Shown: positions 17,963-26,950 of the stretch, piece after piece | How positions within the stretch are numbered: position 1 is the first letter of the stretch | Layout: each line of letters begins with the position of its first letter | IMG/VR virus record: IMGVR_UViG_3300044961_000262 | Location: 1 to 64,000 of that record | From: a virus | Reading direction: 5' to 3' (one strand) | DNA length: 64,000 bases | Notes under the pieces: generated by a model | What the model was told of the DNA's origin: nothing | The model's input: the letters and a program-made list of their open reading frames with translations, nothing else | The model's database searches: none | Program-made: the position numbers and the translations under genes

Positions 17963-18499
17963 CTAAAAATCTAAATCAGCATTACTGGCGGTAATTTCAG
18001 CTTCTGACGAAGCATTAACTGATTTAATCAATTTAGGTTCTTCAGATTTACTAATACTTAAAGTAGGTTCTTTCATGTTTTTAACAGTTGGGTCATATTT
18101 AGGCATTTCTAAATATCCTTTATCGTTATAAAGTAATTTGATTTGCAACTTAGTAGTAGCATAATTACCTAATGAACGAATAAATGATGTAGCACAATCT
18201 TCCCAAGAATTAAAATTTGTTTGAAATTCATTTCCTGTAACTTCTTTTACGATGCGTTTAAGACGTTTCATTTGAGAAATAATCTTTTTTTCGTCATTAT
18301 CTGTTACTGGAAATTCAGTATGAGTATAGGTTTGACCCAACTCACCTTCAAATGTAATTCTTATTACGGTTTTGTCGGATGTTCCATCTTTTTTAGCATT
18401 TTCAAATGCTACTGTTTTAATTACTACATTGTTGTTAATACCCACATCAAATAGTGGGGTATCTCTGTTTAACTCAACGTTGTTTGCTCCGTATGACAT
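17963..18499 (-). CDS. Single-stranded DNA-binding-like protein
   Basis: A 178-residue protein, beta-rich over residues 1-120 with a flexible Ser/Lys/Glu-rich tail that ends in an acidic tip with terminal phenylalanine (ASNADLDF). This tip is the hallmark of SSB proteins that dock helicases and primases. Position between primase and recombinase/helicase genes fits. OB-fold identity is inferred from layout rather than a recognised motif. Confidence 0.6.
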   Translation of the reverse strand: MSYGANNVELNRDTPLFDVGINNNVVIKTVAFENAKKDGTSDKTVIRITFEGELGQTYTHTEFPVTDNDEKKIISQMKRLKRIVKEVTGNEFQTNFNSWEDCATSFIRSLGNYATTKLQIKLLYNDKGYLEMPKYDPTVKNMKEPTLSISKSEEPKLIKSVNASSEAEITASNADLDF

Positions 18500-18508
18500 A
18501 TTCTAAAA

Positions 18509-18751
18509 TTAAATCGATGATTCTTGAACAGGTTGGTCATTAAAGATTTCTTCATTACTAGTGTTAGTAATTACTTCATCTACAATAGAATAACGTTTTT
18601 CACGTTTCTTCTTAATTGTAAGATTAAGCTGTTTAGCTATATCTCTAATTTCTCTTTCACTCAATTGCCATTTTTCGGCAAGTTCTTTAGAACTTAATTC
18701 GTTGTTTACGTCAGCAGTAAACGCTGCTTTTGTTACGATAATTTTACTCAT
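18509..18751 (-). CDS. Small helix-turn-helix-like protein (80 aa)
   Basis: Residues 18-50 (LSSKELAEKWQLSEREIRDI then AKQLNLTIKKKREKR) read as a helix-turn-helix followed by a basic patch, with an acidic tail. It may be a small DNA-binding regulator or replisome adaptor. It lies 10 bases from the SSB-like gene and 6 bases from the Sak4-like gene. Confidence 0.6.
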   Translation of the reverse strand: MSKIIVTKAAFTADVNNELSSKELAEKWQLSEREIRDIAKQLNLTIKKKREKRYSIVDEVITNTSNEEIFNDQPVQESSI

Positions 18752-18757
18752 ATTTAT

Positions 18758-19414
18758 TTATTTATTAAATTCTATTATTTTTTGAAAAACTTCATTTGTA
18801 TCATTAGGAATTTTCATTACACTTTCTCCAAATAAATCCGGAGGACATTTAGCTGAATTAGTTCCGTCATTTACTAACGTAAAAAAATATTCAGGTTTAC
18901 CGTCAGGTTGAGGTTTTGCTTCTGTGAAAAGTACAATGGTATAATCTTTTTCGAACATTCCTTCCCACTCTTTACCTTTGCATTTTACACGTCTTTCTCT
19001 ACTTCCTGATAATTCATCCTGAATGATTTCATAATGAGCTGTAACAAAAACTTCTTTTTTAGTTTTTTTCACGGCATCATTGAATTTAGCTATACCTTCA
19101 TTATAATGTACAAAAATATCATATCCTCTTTTAGTTGCTCTAGCTTCAGCCATTAATAAATCTGTATAAGCAGAAAATGAATCTATCACTATAGATTCTA
19201 TTTCTGGATTTTTGCTTCCAGAAGCTAAAGCGGAAAGCACCTCTATTGGAGAATTTGGAACAATTGTGTTTTTAAAATTACCTTTAAATGGTAAAGGTTT
19301 GTTTTCTACATTTACAAATAAAGTTTTATCTCTATTCATATTACGCATAGAGTAAGTTTTACCTCTACCCGAAGTTCCTACTAATAGAACTTTATAATAC
19401 GCTCTTTCATTCAT
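18758..19414 (-). CDS. Sak4/RecA-like recombination ATPase (AAA_24 type)
   Basis: A small RecA-fold ATPase, 218 residues. Walker A is GTSGRGKT (13-20); IESIVIDSFSAYTDLL supplies Walker B; EVFVTAHYE is the sensor strand. Phage Sak4 proteins anneal single strands with SSB. The neighbouring SSB-like protein with a C-terminal docking tip fits that pairing. Confidence 0.8.
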   Translation of the reverse strand: MNERAYYKVLLVGTSGRGKTYSMRNMNRDKTLFVNVENKPLPFKGNFKNTIVPNSPIEVLSALASGSKNPEIESIVIDSFSAYTDLLMAEARATKRGYDIFVHYNEGIAKFNDAVKKTKKEVFVTAHYEIIQDELSGSRERRVKCKGKEWEGMFEKDYTIVLFTEAKPQPDGKPEYFFTLVNDGTNSAKCPPDLFGESVMKIPNDTNEVFQKIIEFNK

Positions 19415-19420
19415 ATTTTT

Positions 19421-20491
19421 TTAAATTTGATTGTAATTAATTTCTGATGGTTTCGGCAATTCTGAAAAATAATTAATTGCACCGTTAAACTTTAAATGTA
19501 CATATTTATTTGCGCAACCGTAATGTCGATCTTTTAACACCTTTAAGGCTCGATATTTATCGCCAAGTTTAGATATATCATAACCTCTATAATATTGAAT
19601 ATTATATCTTGCTGGTGCAAAAAGACCTAATACTACATCCGCATCTCTTTGACACTCTTTGTTGTTAGCCAAACCATCTAATGAAGGTTCTAACTTTTCT
19701 TCAATGGTTTCTCCACGGTAAAATTCTTGTTTTTCTTTTGCCGACTCTTGTTGCTGAATGTTAATTGTAATACAATGGTATTTTTTGCAAAATTTCTTTA
19801 AACAGTATTGCTTAGAAAACATTCCCATTGTTTCATGTAAACTTAGACGTGAACCTTCTATGTTTTCTTGTGATAGTAAACTTATATGGTCAGTTATAAC
19901 GAATACCCACAAGTTTTCATCAGTATATTCATATCCCTTAGCTTCAGTATTATCTGAATCATGTATTTCTTTTCCTGTTTCAGGATTATCGAAATATCGT
20001 TTTACATGTTTATAAATACCTGTTGGATTTGAAACGTGGTCTATTACTTCTATGTAATTTTCCATATCTGTTACAATATTTTCACATTCAGCTATTTTTT
20101 CTATTACTGATTCTTCTAAATTAAAGTTACCTAATGATTTTAATTGGCTTGGTGATATATTAATTTGATATTTTTCGTATAAAATCGTAGATATGATACC
20201 TAACCAAAAATCCTCTTTAGTTTCTTCTAAAGCAAAATAAAATATTTTGTATTTTAGGTGAGGATTAGATTTAATGAATTCGTAAACTGTTGTAATTGAT
20301 AGAAATTTAGCCAATTTAGTTTTACCAATACCGGAATTTGCAGTAAGTAAATAATACTTACCTTTCTCCCATCCAGGAAAACTTTCAGAAAATCTTTTAA
20401 AGGGAAAAACAATACTATTTTGTTTACCTTCATCTTTATTTTTCTTATTAGTTTTGATTTTTTGATAAAGACTATTAAAAATCTTCTCCAT
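19421..20491 (-). CDS. DnaB-type replicative helicase (RecA core)
   Basis: Unwinds DNA at the fork. Walker A ANSGIGKT (51-58), FALEETKEDF (Walker A-adjacent glutamate), VITDHISLL (Walker B), TINIQQQES and the H4-like segment ANNKECQRDADVVLGLF are all visible, then a C-terminal arginine-finger region. At 356 residues it lacks the DnaB N-terminal domain, as in other short phage helicases. Its start overlaps the next upstream gene by 17 bases. Confidence 0.88.
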   Translation of the reverse strand: MEKIFNSLYQKIKTNKKNKDEGKQNSIVFPFKRFSESFPGWEKGKYYLLTANSGIGKTKLAKFLSITTVYEFIKSNPHLKYKIFYFALEETKEDFWLGIISTILYEKYQINISPSQLKSLGNFNLEESVIEKIAECENIVTDMENYIEVIDHVSNPTGIYKHVKRYFDNPETGKEIHDSDNTEAKGYEYTDENLWVFVITDHISLLSQENIEGSRLSLHETMGMFSKQYCLKKFCKKYHCITINIQQQESAKEKQEFYRGETIEEKLEPSLDGLANNKECQRDADVVLGLFAPARYNIQYYRGYDISKLGDKYRALKVLKDRHYGCANKYVHLKFNGAINYFSELPKPSEINYNQI

Positions 20492-21059
20492 TGACAGCTT
20501 CTCCTTTCATTCTTCTAATTGAATCTAACATCGGTTTAGTTAAAAACTTATCTAATTTGCAATTAATTAGATTTTTCTGTCGAGCAAATTTAATTAATTC
20601 TATTACTTCTTCATGCTTTTTTTGAGAATTTTTTATAATCTTTTTATAATCACTAGATAATTTATCTAAATCTCCAGTTTTTGTAAAAAAAGCTGAACCT
20701 TGAACAGTTATTGTATCGGGATAAGCATCTAAAACTTCCTCAAAAGCAATGTCAGAATTAATAAAAAATAATTCAGAAAATTTAGGAGTAATTATAAGCT
20801 GATCAATAGAATAATTACTTTTATTGATAGGTATCAGGTACCCTTTACTTTCTAAATCTTCGACCTCATTAATTGTCCATCCGCTACCTTCATTTTGCCA
20901 TTTATATATTGATCCTGAAGAACTATACTTTAAACTACCTTGCGAATCTCTCACCATTTGCTCAGTAGATAGAAGATATAGTAATAGAAATTGATTACAA
21001 GTTAACTTATTTTTTGTTAAAAAGTTAACATACTCTGTTACATTGTCTAATATTCCCAT
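20475..21059 (-). CDS. Winged-helix replication accessory protein (possible helicase loader)
   Basis: Not assigned to a family. Residues about 10-90 have a helix-helix-wing pattern (LTCNQFLLLYLL, then GWTINEVEDLESKGYLIP and a beta wing). The C-terminal half is helical and basic. Direct overlap with the DnaB-like gene suggests a loader or organiser role; that is inference. Confidence 0.6.
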   Translation of the reverse strand: MGILDNVTEYVNFLTKNKLTCNQFLLLYLLSTEQMVRDSQGSLKYSSSGSIYKWQNEGSGWTINEVEDLESKGYLIPINKSNYSIDQLIITPKFSELFFINSDIAFEEVLDAYPDTITVQGSAFFTKTGDLDKLSSDYKKIIKNSQKKHEEVIELIKFARQKNLINCKLDKFLTKPMLDSIRRMKGEAVNGEDF

Positions 21060-21080
21060 AATATTTATATTTGTGAATTG

Positions 21081-21268
21081 TCAACCAATCACATCTTTAA
21101 CAGAGTATTCATATGAACTACTTGATAGTTTTTTCTTTAAATTTTCTTTTATAGCTTTTGATTTTTTTTTTAATATTGTATTTTTTTTTCAAAATGAATA
21201 TCTTCACATTCACCTAAAATAGAACGACAATACGTAGGATCTTTACATTCCTTACATGGTATTTTCAT
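21081..21268 (-). pseudogene. Small Cys-rich protein, frame-shifted at an A-tract
   Basis: The ATG at 21266-21268 overlaps the stop of the upstream small gene. The readable frame gives 32 residues (MKIPCKECKDPTYCRSILG then ECEDIHFEKKIQY, stop 21170-21172) with a CxxC-x5-C-x6-C pattern. The next bases, in another frame, encode a protein-like tail (ILKKKSKAIKENLKKKLSSS then YEYSVKDVIG, stop 21081-21083) that has no start codon of its own. Adding one A to the 9-A tract joins both into about 62 residues and fills the gap to the next gene. Confidence 0.55.
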
Positions 21269-21356
21269 AAAAATCTTCTTCTATTTCAATTACACTTTCG
21301 TGTTTAATAAAATGAAGAGCTTCTTCTATCTCATTCTGAGATAGAGGAAGTTCCAT
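21252..21356 (-). CDS. Very small acidic protein (34 aa)
   Basis: Starts at ATG 21354-21356, overlapping the DnaA-like gene by 26 bases, and ends in an overlap with the next ATG. Sequence is helical and acidic (NEIEEALHFIKHESVIEIEE). Longer in-frame starts exist upstream but run through the DnaA-like gene. Confidence 0.45.
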   Translation of the reverse strand: MELPLSQNEIEEALHFIKHESVIEIEEDFYENTM

Positions 21357-21858
21357 TAATGGTTTTTTCAGTTTCAATTGAAGACTCACTAAACTTATGT
21401 TGTAATTCAGATTGTTGTCTAACGAATTCTCTTTCGATTTCATCCGATAATTTTTTATGTTCTTTATCTGTATCATTAAGATCTAAATGCTGTAGGAAAG
21501 AGTGCATAATCGTAGTATGATCTCTATTTCCTAAATATCTTCCTATTTCTGAATATGAAATTTTAGGTATATGTTTTTTTGATAAAAAACAAAATATATG
21601 TCTATATTCTGAGATTTCTCTAGATACCCTAGCGTTAAGTCTTAAAGTAGATACAGGAACATTTGTTTTTTCGGAAACTATTTTAATTAAAAGTTCTAAA
21701 TCCGGATTTTCGTGCCTTTCTTCAAGTTTAACTTTTTTTTCTAATCTAACTTTTTCAAGTTTATTTACTTTAGATTTTAAAACTCGAATTGTTGTTTCAA
21801 GTTTTTTAATTTGACTTTCATATTCTTTCTGAGATAGTTTTCTTTTTTTCAATGTCAT
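21331..21858 (-). CDS. DnaA domain IV-type DNA-binding protein
   Basis: The signature of the DnaA box-binding domain is present at 105-119 (IGRYLGNRDHTTIMH), preceded by helix SYSE and by VSRE...R residues of domain IV. Residues 10-48 are a basic coiled coil. There is no AAA+ domain, so at 175 residues it can bind DnaA boxes but not act as a full initiator. It may mark the phage origin or compete with host DnaA; DnaA-domain proteins occur in crAss-like phages. Confidence 0.85.
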   Translation of the reverse strand: MTLKKRKLSQKEYESQIKKLETTIRVLKSKVNKLEKVRLEKKVKLEERHENPDLELLIKIVSEKTNVPVSTLRLNARVSREISEYRHIFCFLSKKHIPKISYSEIGRYLGNRDHTTIMHSFLQHLDLNDTDKEHKKLSDEIEREFVRQQSELQHKFSESSIETEKTINGTSSISE

Positions 21859-23113
21859 ATTGTATCAAATTATAAATGTCTTCTATTCTTTTTAACCAAA
21901 AGACATTAGATTGTTTTTTAAGAGATTCTTTTAACCATCTTTCATCTTGAGTATCAGGAACGTATAATTCAATAAAGTATGCGGTTTTACCTTCTACGAA
22001 TCTACAAATTCTACCTAAAGTTTGAGTAGCTCTTAACGATTTTGATGTTCTGGACCAACATATTCCTAATTCTAAACCTTCAACGTTAAATCCTTCTTCT
22101 AAAGCTTTACATGAAGAAATATATTTGACTTTAGTTCTTCCGTCAGTAAGTTTTTTAATAGCATCTTTTTTTTGAGAAGATTTTAATTTAGAATGATAAA
22201 GAACACATTCATTTCCTAACATTTCAGCTATTTGATCGGCTCCTTTTTGAGATTGACCAAATAAAATAGTTTGAAGTTTTAAATGATTAGCTATTTGAGC
22301 AGCAGCTACAATCTTACTCTCAACATGATAAAGAAAATCTTTTCTCATTCTCATGTTCCTGTTCCAATTAAAAGTAGCTGCGTTAACTCTTTCAATTTTC
22401 CAACCTAGTTCGTTAGCTAATCTATTTCTTTCTGAAGAATCAGTAACACATTTCATAGCCAATTGGAAATCAAAGTTAAACATTGCAAAATGCTTATTGA
22501 ATTCAGAGTGCATTTTATCATAAACTTCTCTATCGTATTCAGATAAATGAATGGGAACACATAAAACTTTATATTCGCTAATCCATCCGTTATTCATTGC
22601 TTCTTTAGCTGTAACTTTTCCGCAAGAACTGAAACCTCTTTCTTCTAAAAATTGTTTATGTTTAAATTCTAATGTCGCAGATAACGCTAATGCCCAATTA
22701 AACTTTGTTCTTTGAATAACTGTTTTAAAAGTGTCTGAACTTTCATTAGAGTATCTATGACATTCATCCATTATTAATAATGCACATTCATGTAATGATG
22801 TTACATATGTATTAACGACATAAACTCTTACATTTTTTAAATTATGAATTTCAATATGTCCTTTAACCCATTTTTTAGATTTTCCTTTACCTGTCCAATA
22901 ACCAGTCCAATCTTCAAGTAATTTAGTAGTTGGAACAATTACGTTAATATAAGCTTCAGAGTGTCGGGAATTACATTCTTTAATTGCTAAAATTGCAATG
23001 TAACTTTTCCCGACACCCGTAGCTGCTTCAATATATCCTTTAGCTTTAACTTGTTTCCAATTTTCAATAACTGATTTTTGCCATAAAGTTCTGCTGCTAT
23101 TAGGATTTATCAT
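21818..23113 (-). CDS. SF2 DNA helicase
   Basis: A superfamily 2 helicase, 431 residues. Motifs in order are Q-like WQKSVIENW, Walker A ATGVGKS (31-37), motif Ia VPTTKLL, Walker B DECH (116-119), motif III LALSATLE, and motif VI with RTSKSLRATQTLGRICR. It is likely a recombination or replication-restart helicase (UvsW/RecG-like or restriction-type core). The stop overlaps the DnaA-domain gene by 41 bases. Confidence 0.88.
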   Translation of the reverse strand: MINPNSSRTLWQKSVIENWKQVKAKGYIEAATGVGKSYIAILAIKECNSRHSEAYINVIVPTTKLLEDWTGYWTGKGKSKKWVKGHIEIHNLKNVRVYVVNTYVTSLHECALLIMDECHRYSNESSDTFKTVIQRTKFNWALALSATLEFKHKQFLEERGFSSCGKVTAKEAMNNGWISEYKVLCVPIHLSEYDREVYDKMHSEFNKHFAMFNFDFQLAMKCVTDSSERNRLANELGWKIERVNAATFNWNRNMRMRKDFLYHVESKIVAAAQIANHLKLQTILFGQSQKGADQIAEMLGNECVLYHSKLKSSQKKDAIKKLTDGRTKVKYISSCKALEEGFNVEGLELGICWSRTSKSLRATQTLGRICRFVEGKTAYFIELYVPDTQDERWLKESLKKQSNVFWLKRIEDIYNLIQYDIEKKKTISERI

Positions 23114-23115
23114 TT

Positions 23116-23553
23116 TTATTTAACTAAAAGTTTTTCAATTTTAGCCATTGTTAAAGCTTTCTGATCTTCAACTGATAAGAATCCACGAACTTCAGAAATT
23201 AAAGCTTCAAGTTCTTTTTTACGAGTTTCATGAGTAATGATTTTAATTCTTAAACTGATATCTTCTTTCCAATCGTTTTTAGATCCTCCGCTTAATACAA
23301 AAGCAGGTACTTCATCAAGACCTAATTCATTAGTTGCATCAAAATAAGCTTTTTCTCTTACTATTACTGAAGCATAAGCTTTAACTAAAGAACTTAAATC
23401 CGTCATAATTTTAATATCACCAACACCCTCTAATATACCAGATGTTCTATAATTCGATTCAGTTACTTCCTTAATACTTTTAAGTTCATTTTCTAATAAA
23501 ACTATTAATGAAGGAACATCGTTTGTTTTTGCAATTTGTTTATTGTTTACCAT
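23116..23553 (-). CDS. Hypothetical helical protein (145 aa)
   Basis: Not recognised. Long amphipathic helices at both ends and a central segment FVLSGGSKNDWKED. It abuts the SF2 helicase gene by 2 bases and overlaps the coiled-coil gene upstream, so it belongs to the replication operon. Confidence 0.6.
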   Translation of the reverse strand: MVNNKQIAKTNDVPSLIVLLENELKSIKEVTESNYRTSGILEGVGDIKIMTDLSSLVKAYASVIVREKAYFDATNELGLDEVPAFVLSGGSKNDWKEDISLRIKIITHETRKKELEALISEVRGFLSVEDQKALTMAKIEKLLVK

Positions 23554-23750
23554 ATTGTTTGTTTTTTTAATTTTTCTATTTCGGTTTTTAAATTTTCTAT
23601 TTTTTCTTCATAATCTGATACTTCACATTTTAAATCATTTACTTTTTTTGTAAGGTTATATATTTCATCAGATTTATTAGAATTTTCATATTCTAAAGTT
23701 TCTACATAATTTTGTAAATTAGTTATTAATTTATCAAATTCTTTACTCAT
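23547..23750 (-). CDS. Coiled-coil small protein (67 aa)
   Basis: Residues 5-63 form one continuous heptad-patterned coiled coil (LITNLQNYVETLEYE, IYNLTKKVNDLKCEV, KIENLKTEIEKLKK). No enzyme motif. Probably an oligomeric scaffold or adaptor. Confidence 0.6.
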   Translation of the reverse strand: MSKEFDKLITNLQNYVETLEYENSNKSDEIYNLTKKVNDLKCEVSDYEEKIENLKTEIEKLKKQTIW

Positions 23751-23752
23751 AA

Positions 23753-24040
23753 TTAATAAATTGGAAATGAATTAACTATTACATCTTTCGGCATATTTTC
23801 AATTAATATATTATTTATAGGATCTTTCAAATGCCAATTTACTTCTTCTGGAATAGCCTGTCGCCAATCAGATTGATTAGCTTTACTTGTACCTCCTACT
23901 TCACTATAATATAAAGTATCGGAGCTATATTTACGTATTTTATAAATTTTTCCTATTGTTCTATTTGTAGATCCTTTTAAACCTATACATACAGCGTATC
24001 CGGGATATTCTATTCTTCCCCATATTAATTGTTTTTCCAT
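23753..24040 (-). CDS. Hypothetical beta-rich protein (95 aa)
   Basis: Not recognised. Short beta-barrel-like pattern (GYAVCIGLKG, TIGKIYKIRKY, LYYSEVGG) similar in flavour to small SH3-like phage proteins. Closely packed with neighbours (2 bases each side). Confidence 0.55.
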   Translation of the reverse strand: MEKQLIWGRIEYPGYAVCIGLKGSTNRTIGKIYKIRKYSSDTLYYSEVGGTSKANQSDWRQAIPEEVNWHLKDPINNILIENMPKDVIVNSFPIY

Positions 24041-24042
24041 AA

Positions 24043-24525
24043 TTATTTCCAGTTAATTTTAGGACAGTAATTTTTATACCAAGATTTACAATAATTTACA
24101 ATTATATTATTAGATATTTTATCTTCTAAAGTATATTTTACATTTTTTTTAATCCATATTTCTCTAATAATTAAAATACATATTATAATTGATATTATTC
24201 CTCCTAATGTAGCAAGAGTTGAATTGTAATTATCGAAATTCAATGCCCATAAAATATAATGATATATTCCTATAATATAAAATATAATTATAGTTACAAT
24301 TGTATATATTATTATACCTATACCAGTTCTTCCATCTCCTTTATGAAAACCGTCTTTAGTAATCATATTTACAATACTTACAGGTAATCTTAAAATAAGA
24401 TTAGGAATGAATAATATTATTGCCGTTACTAATTTCCAAAAAAAAGGGCATAAGTTTTCAGGTAATTTTGAATTGTATGTATAGTTATATAACCATACAT
24501 ACCATGATTTCGTTTTTAATTCCAT
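24043..24525 (-). CDS. Multi-pass membrane protein (160 aa)
   Basis: Three hydrophobic segments at roughly 28-52, 72-98 and 103-126 (for example IIIYTIVTIIIFYIIGIYHY). No family recognised. Located in the accessory part of the leftward module; may act at the host envelope. Confidence 0.6.
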   Translation of the reverse strand: MELKTKSWYVWLYNYTYNSKLPENLCPFFWKLVTAIILFIPNLILRLPVSIVNMITKDGFHKGDGRTGIGIIIYTIVTIIIFYIIGIYHYILWALNFDNYNSTLATLGGIISIIICILIIREIWIKKNVKYTLEDKISNNIIVNYCKSWYKNYCPKINWK

Positions 24526-24534
24526 GTTTATTTT

Positions 24535-24987
24535 TTATTTAATTAAGTTTTCTAAGCAATAGATTATTGCTGCTTCTTTAGCTTCTTCTGGTGTGTCAAA
24601 GTTATACCCAACATCTATAATGTCTGATGGGTTATTAGGGTTAAGTTTACAAATATTATAATTATATCTTATTGTATCTTTTTCATAATTCCATTTAATT
24701 ATTTTTGATGTAATATAAATATCAAAATTTACAAATACCCAGTCAATAGCTAATTGTTGTGTCGGTGCTAAAAACACATTTTTACGGTTTAACGCAACAT
24801 ATTCTCCAATAACGTACAGTTTATTTTTTACATTTTTTATTAGATAATTTCTACCATGTTCATCAATACCAAATACTTTACTATTTGGTTTCATGTAAAA
24901 GAAAGAACAGTAAGCATCAAATCCTTTTCCTTTTAACAGCTTAGCTGCTTCAAAAGATACTAATTTTTCTTCTATATTATTATTCAT
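24535..24987 (-). CDS. Hypothetical protein (150 aa)
   Basis: The ATG at 24985-24987 (MNNNIEEKLVSFEAAKLLKG) is preferred; the longer frame would add an unlikely hydrophobic/basic leader. The N-terminal pattern (aKLLKGKGFDAYC...Y) resembles a family of small Bacteroidota phage and prophage proteins of unknown function. No catalytic motif seen. Confidence 0.6.
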   Translation of the reverse strand: MNNNIEEKLVSFEAAKLLKGKGFDAYCSFFYMKPNSKVFGIDEHGRNYLIKNVKNKLYVIGEYVALNRKNVFLAPTQQLAIDWVFVNFDIYITSKIIKWNYEKDTIRYNYNICKLNPNNPSDIIDVGYNFDTPEEAKEAAIIYCLENLIK

Positions 24988-25007
24988 AATTTTAATCTTA
25001 ATTGATA

Positions 25008-25259
25008 TTATAAAGTATTTAAAATAAACCATTCAAGCCATATTTTAACCTTATATGTTTTTCCAAAACCACCTTTTAATTCTAAAATTTTAGAATATTC
25101 TATATTTGGATTTTCAGTATTAACGTTATTTATTACTTTATAATCTCCGTAATATTTTTTAATAATTTCTTCAGCATTTTCAATTGAATCAGCAACACCT
25201 ATTATGATATGTTCATCATCATCAAAGTCTTTCTCATGTATTACTATTACTTTTTTCAT
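25008..25259 (-). CDS. Hypothetical protein (83 aa)
   Basis: Not recognised. Alpha/beta with an acidic loop (HEKDFDDDEH) after the first strand and a helix ENAEEIIKKYYG. Confidence 0.55.
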   Translation of the reverse strand: MKKVIVIHEKDFDDDEHIIIGVADSIENAEEIIKKYYGDYKVINNVNTENPNIEYSKILELKGGFGKTYKVKIWLEWFILNTL

Positions 25260-25281
25260 TTTTTATACCTTATTAATATTT

Positions 25282-25557
25282 TCATTTTATAATTCTTTTA
25301 ATCGGTATAAAATATGCACTATCACCTGTTTTATCTTCACTACCTAATGCAAGAATAGCTTCTTCATGAAACCAATCTTCTTCCATATATTCTTGTGATT
25401 CAGGCCATTGTATTAAACAATATCCATTTTCAGTATGATCTAATATATCATTTATAATTTTTACTTTTTCATTATTTTCATTATTTTCAGGATTTAATAT
25501 ATCAGATGTTGATTCTCTTATAAATCTTATTGCTGCTTCAAATTTTGTTTTTATCAT
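25282..25557 (-). CDS. Hypothetical acidic protein (91 aa)
   Basis: Not recognised. Acidic, helical N-terminus (NENNEKVKIINDILDHTENG), then a WPESQEYMEEDWFHEEAILAL segment in the second half (landmarks only). Accessory region. Confidence 0.5.
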   Translation of the reverse strand: MIKTKFEAAIRFIRESTSDILNPENNENNEKVKIINDILDHTENGYCLIQWPESQEYMEEDWFHEEAILALGSEDKTGDSAYFIPIKRIIK

Positions 25558-25595
25558 AAATGTTTATTTATTATTAATATTATTTAGTAATAATT

Positions 25596-26369
25596 TTAAA
25601 TTTTAATTTCAATTACTTCTCCTTCTGAAGTTAATGTTGTTTTGATTATTAAACAGTTAGGATAAAAGCAATTATTGTTTAATGAACAACTTGAACCTTC
25701 TTCTTTGATACCATTTTTAGTACATTCCATCTGCAAATTAATTACGTCAGGTAGTTTAGGTTGGTTTTTCAGTTTTTCAGTTAATTCTTCAAAAGTTATT
25801 GAATTACCTGATGTTTTCCAATATTCTTGACCGCCTTTCCATATTATTTTAGCTTCTTCTTCTGTATATTTCTTATCAGAAGATTTAGCTTGGTTGTAAA
25901 GCATTGTTGCTAATTTTGTTCTACCATAAAAACAATTGTCACAACCGCAATCTAATTTTGAAAATTCACCATAAGAAGCTATTTCTTCTTTGTCATACCC
26001 AAATTCTTCTGATAAAGTTTCTTTTATTCCATCAGGATTTCTTAAATCATAATAACAAAGGTTAGTTAAAATTTCTTTTTCAACACTCTGTTCTACAAAT
26101 TTGATTATAGGTATTGATTTATCAATCAATTTTCCGATTGATGCTATAATTTTAATAGCTCCAAAATTATTCTTTTTAAGAGGATTATATATCTGAACTG
26201 CTTTATTTCCAATAGGGTCAAAAACCCAATTCAGATGTTGTAATTTAGCTTTTGTATCAACAACTACCCAATAATCATCTACTTTAATAGGTTTTAAATT
26301 ATCTGATATTTTGCCATTTACAGATACCGCTGCAAATATGTGTTCATTTGGTATTTCTATTACTTTCAT
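25596..26369 (-). CDS. Hypothetical Cys-containing protein (257 aa)
   Basis: Not recognised. Residues about 145-155 hold CGCDNC and the C-terminal part holds CTKNGIKEEGSSCSLNNNC, which could bind metal. The N-terminal half resembles accessory proteins of unknown role in Bacteroidota phages. It is the last long gene before a patch of small, compositionally different genes. Confidence 0.6.
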   Translation of the reverse strand: MKVIEIPNEHIFAAVSVNGKISDNLKPIKVDDYWVVVDTKAKLQHLNWVFDPIGNKAVQIYNPLKKNNFGAIKIIASIGKLIDKSIPIIKFVEQSVEKEILTNLCYYDLRNPDGIKETLSEEFGYDKEEIASYGEFSKLDCGCDNCFYGRTKLATMLYNQAKSSDKKYTEEEAKIIWKGGQEYWKTSGNSITFEELTEKLKNQPKLPDVINLQMECTKNGIKEEGSSCSLNNNCFYPNCLIIKTTLTSEGEVIEIKI

Positions 26370-26385
26370 AGTTTTATTTTAAAGT

Positions 26386-26502
26386 TTATTTTAAAGAATT
26401 TAAATACTCGTACATTTCTTTTGTTTGGGCAAATTTGCAATTTGTAATTAGAAAATATACATCATCATAGCTTGGGTTTAATGATTTGTAATAATCTAAC
26501 AT
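26386..26502 (-). CDS. Small protein or gene remnant (38 aa)
   Basis: ATG at 26500-26502, 38 residues. With the 12 upstream open codons included, the frame shows an internal repeat, KAQTRDMLDYYKSLN and FAQTKEMYEYLNSLK, about 30 residues apart. An upstream TGA and lack of another start suggest a truncated copy of a longer repeat protein. Confidence 0.4.
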   Translation of the reverse strand: MLDYYKSLNPSYDDVYFLITNCKFAQTKEMYEYLNSLK

Positions 26503-26579
26503 ATCCCGTGTCTGTGCTTTTGGATAATTTACTATTAATCAGCGTAAATTATTTTTTACGTCTATTGTTATGTGAAATT

Positions 26580-26891
26580 TCAGAACCACCCACAAGAAAT
26601 CAATTCTACAATAGTTTTTTCACTATTAACGGTATCATATCGCAATATTTTCCATTTTTTTCCTAATGGTTTAGGTAATGGGAATTTTAATGTTTTCCAA
26701 TCTGCACTATTATTACTATTTGCAATGAAATTATTACAAACAGTAACATCACAATTATAAAAATTTTTTGGTATCTCTATCTTAATTATTTTGCTTGGCT
26801 TCCTAAAGAAACTTCGCACAACATTGGTTTGTGGCAAGTGCGGCTGACGTGGTTTAACCAGATTTAGTAATTCTAATAATCTTCTGTACAT
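26580..26891 (-). CDS. Hypothetical basic protein (103 aa)
   Basis: Not recognised. A basic, Pro-rich N-terminus (VKPRQPHLPQTN) is followed by a beta-rich half with three cysteines. Flanked by intergenic stretches of higher GC than the rest of the module, which suggests recent acquisition. Confidence 0.5.
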   Translation of the reverse strand: MYRRLLELLNLVKPRQPHLPQTNVVRSFFRKPSKIIKIEIPKNFYNCDVTVCNNFIANSNNSADWKTLKFPLPKPLGKKWKILRYDTVNSEKTIVELISCGWF

Positions 26892-26950
26892 ATTTTCAAA
26901 ATTTGTGTTTCAAAATCTGCACCTGACCACAAGTTAAGTGCCGTTAGTGA

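Noticed and set aside
26472-26760. Rightward frames of about 60 codons
   Set aside because: They lie opposite the leftward small genes and have low-complexity hydrophobic translations.
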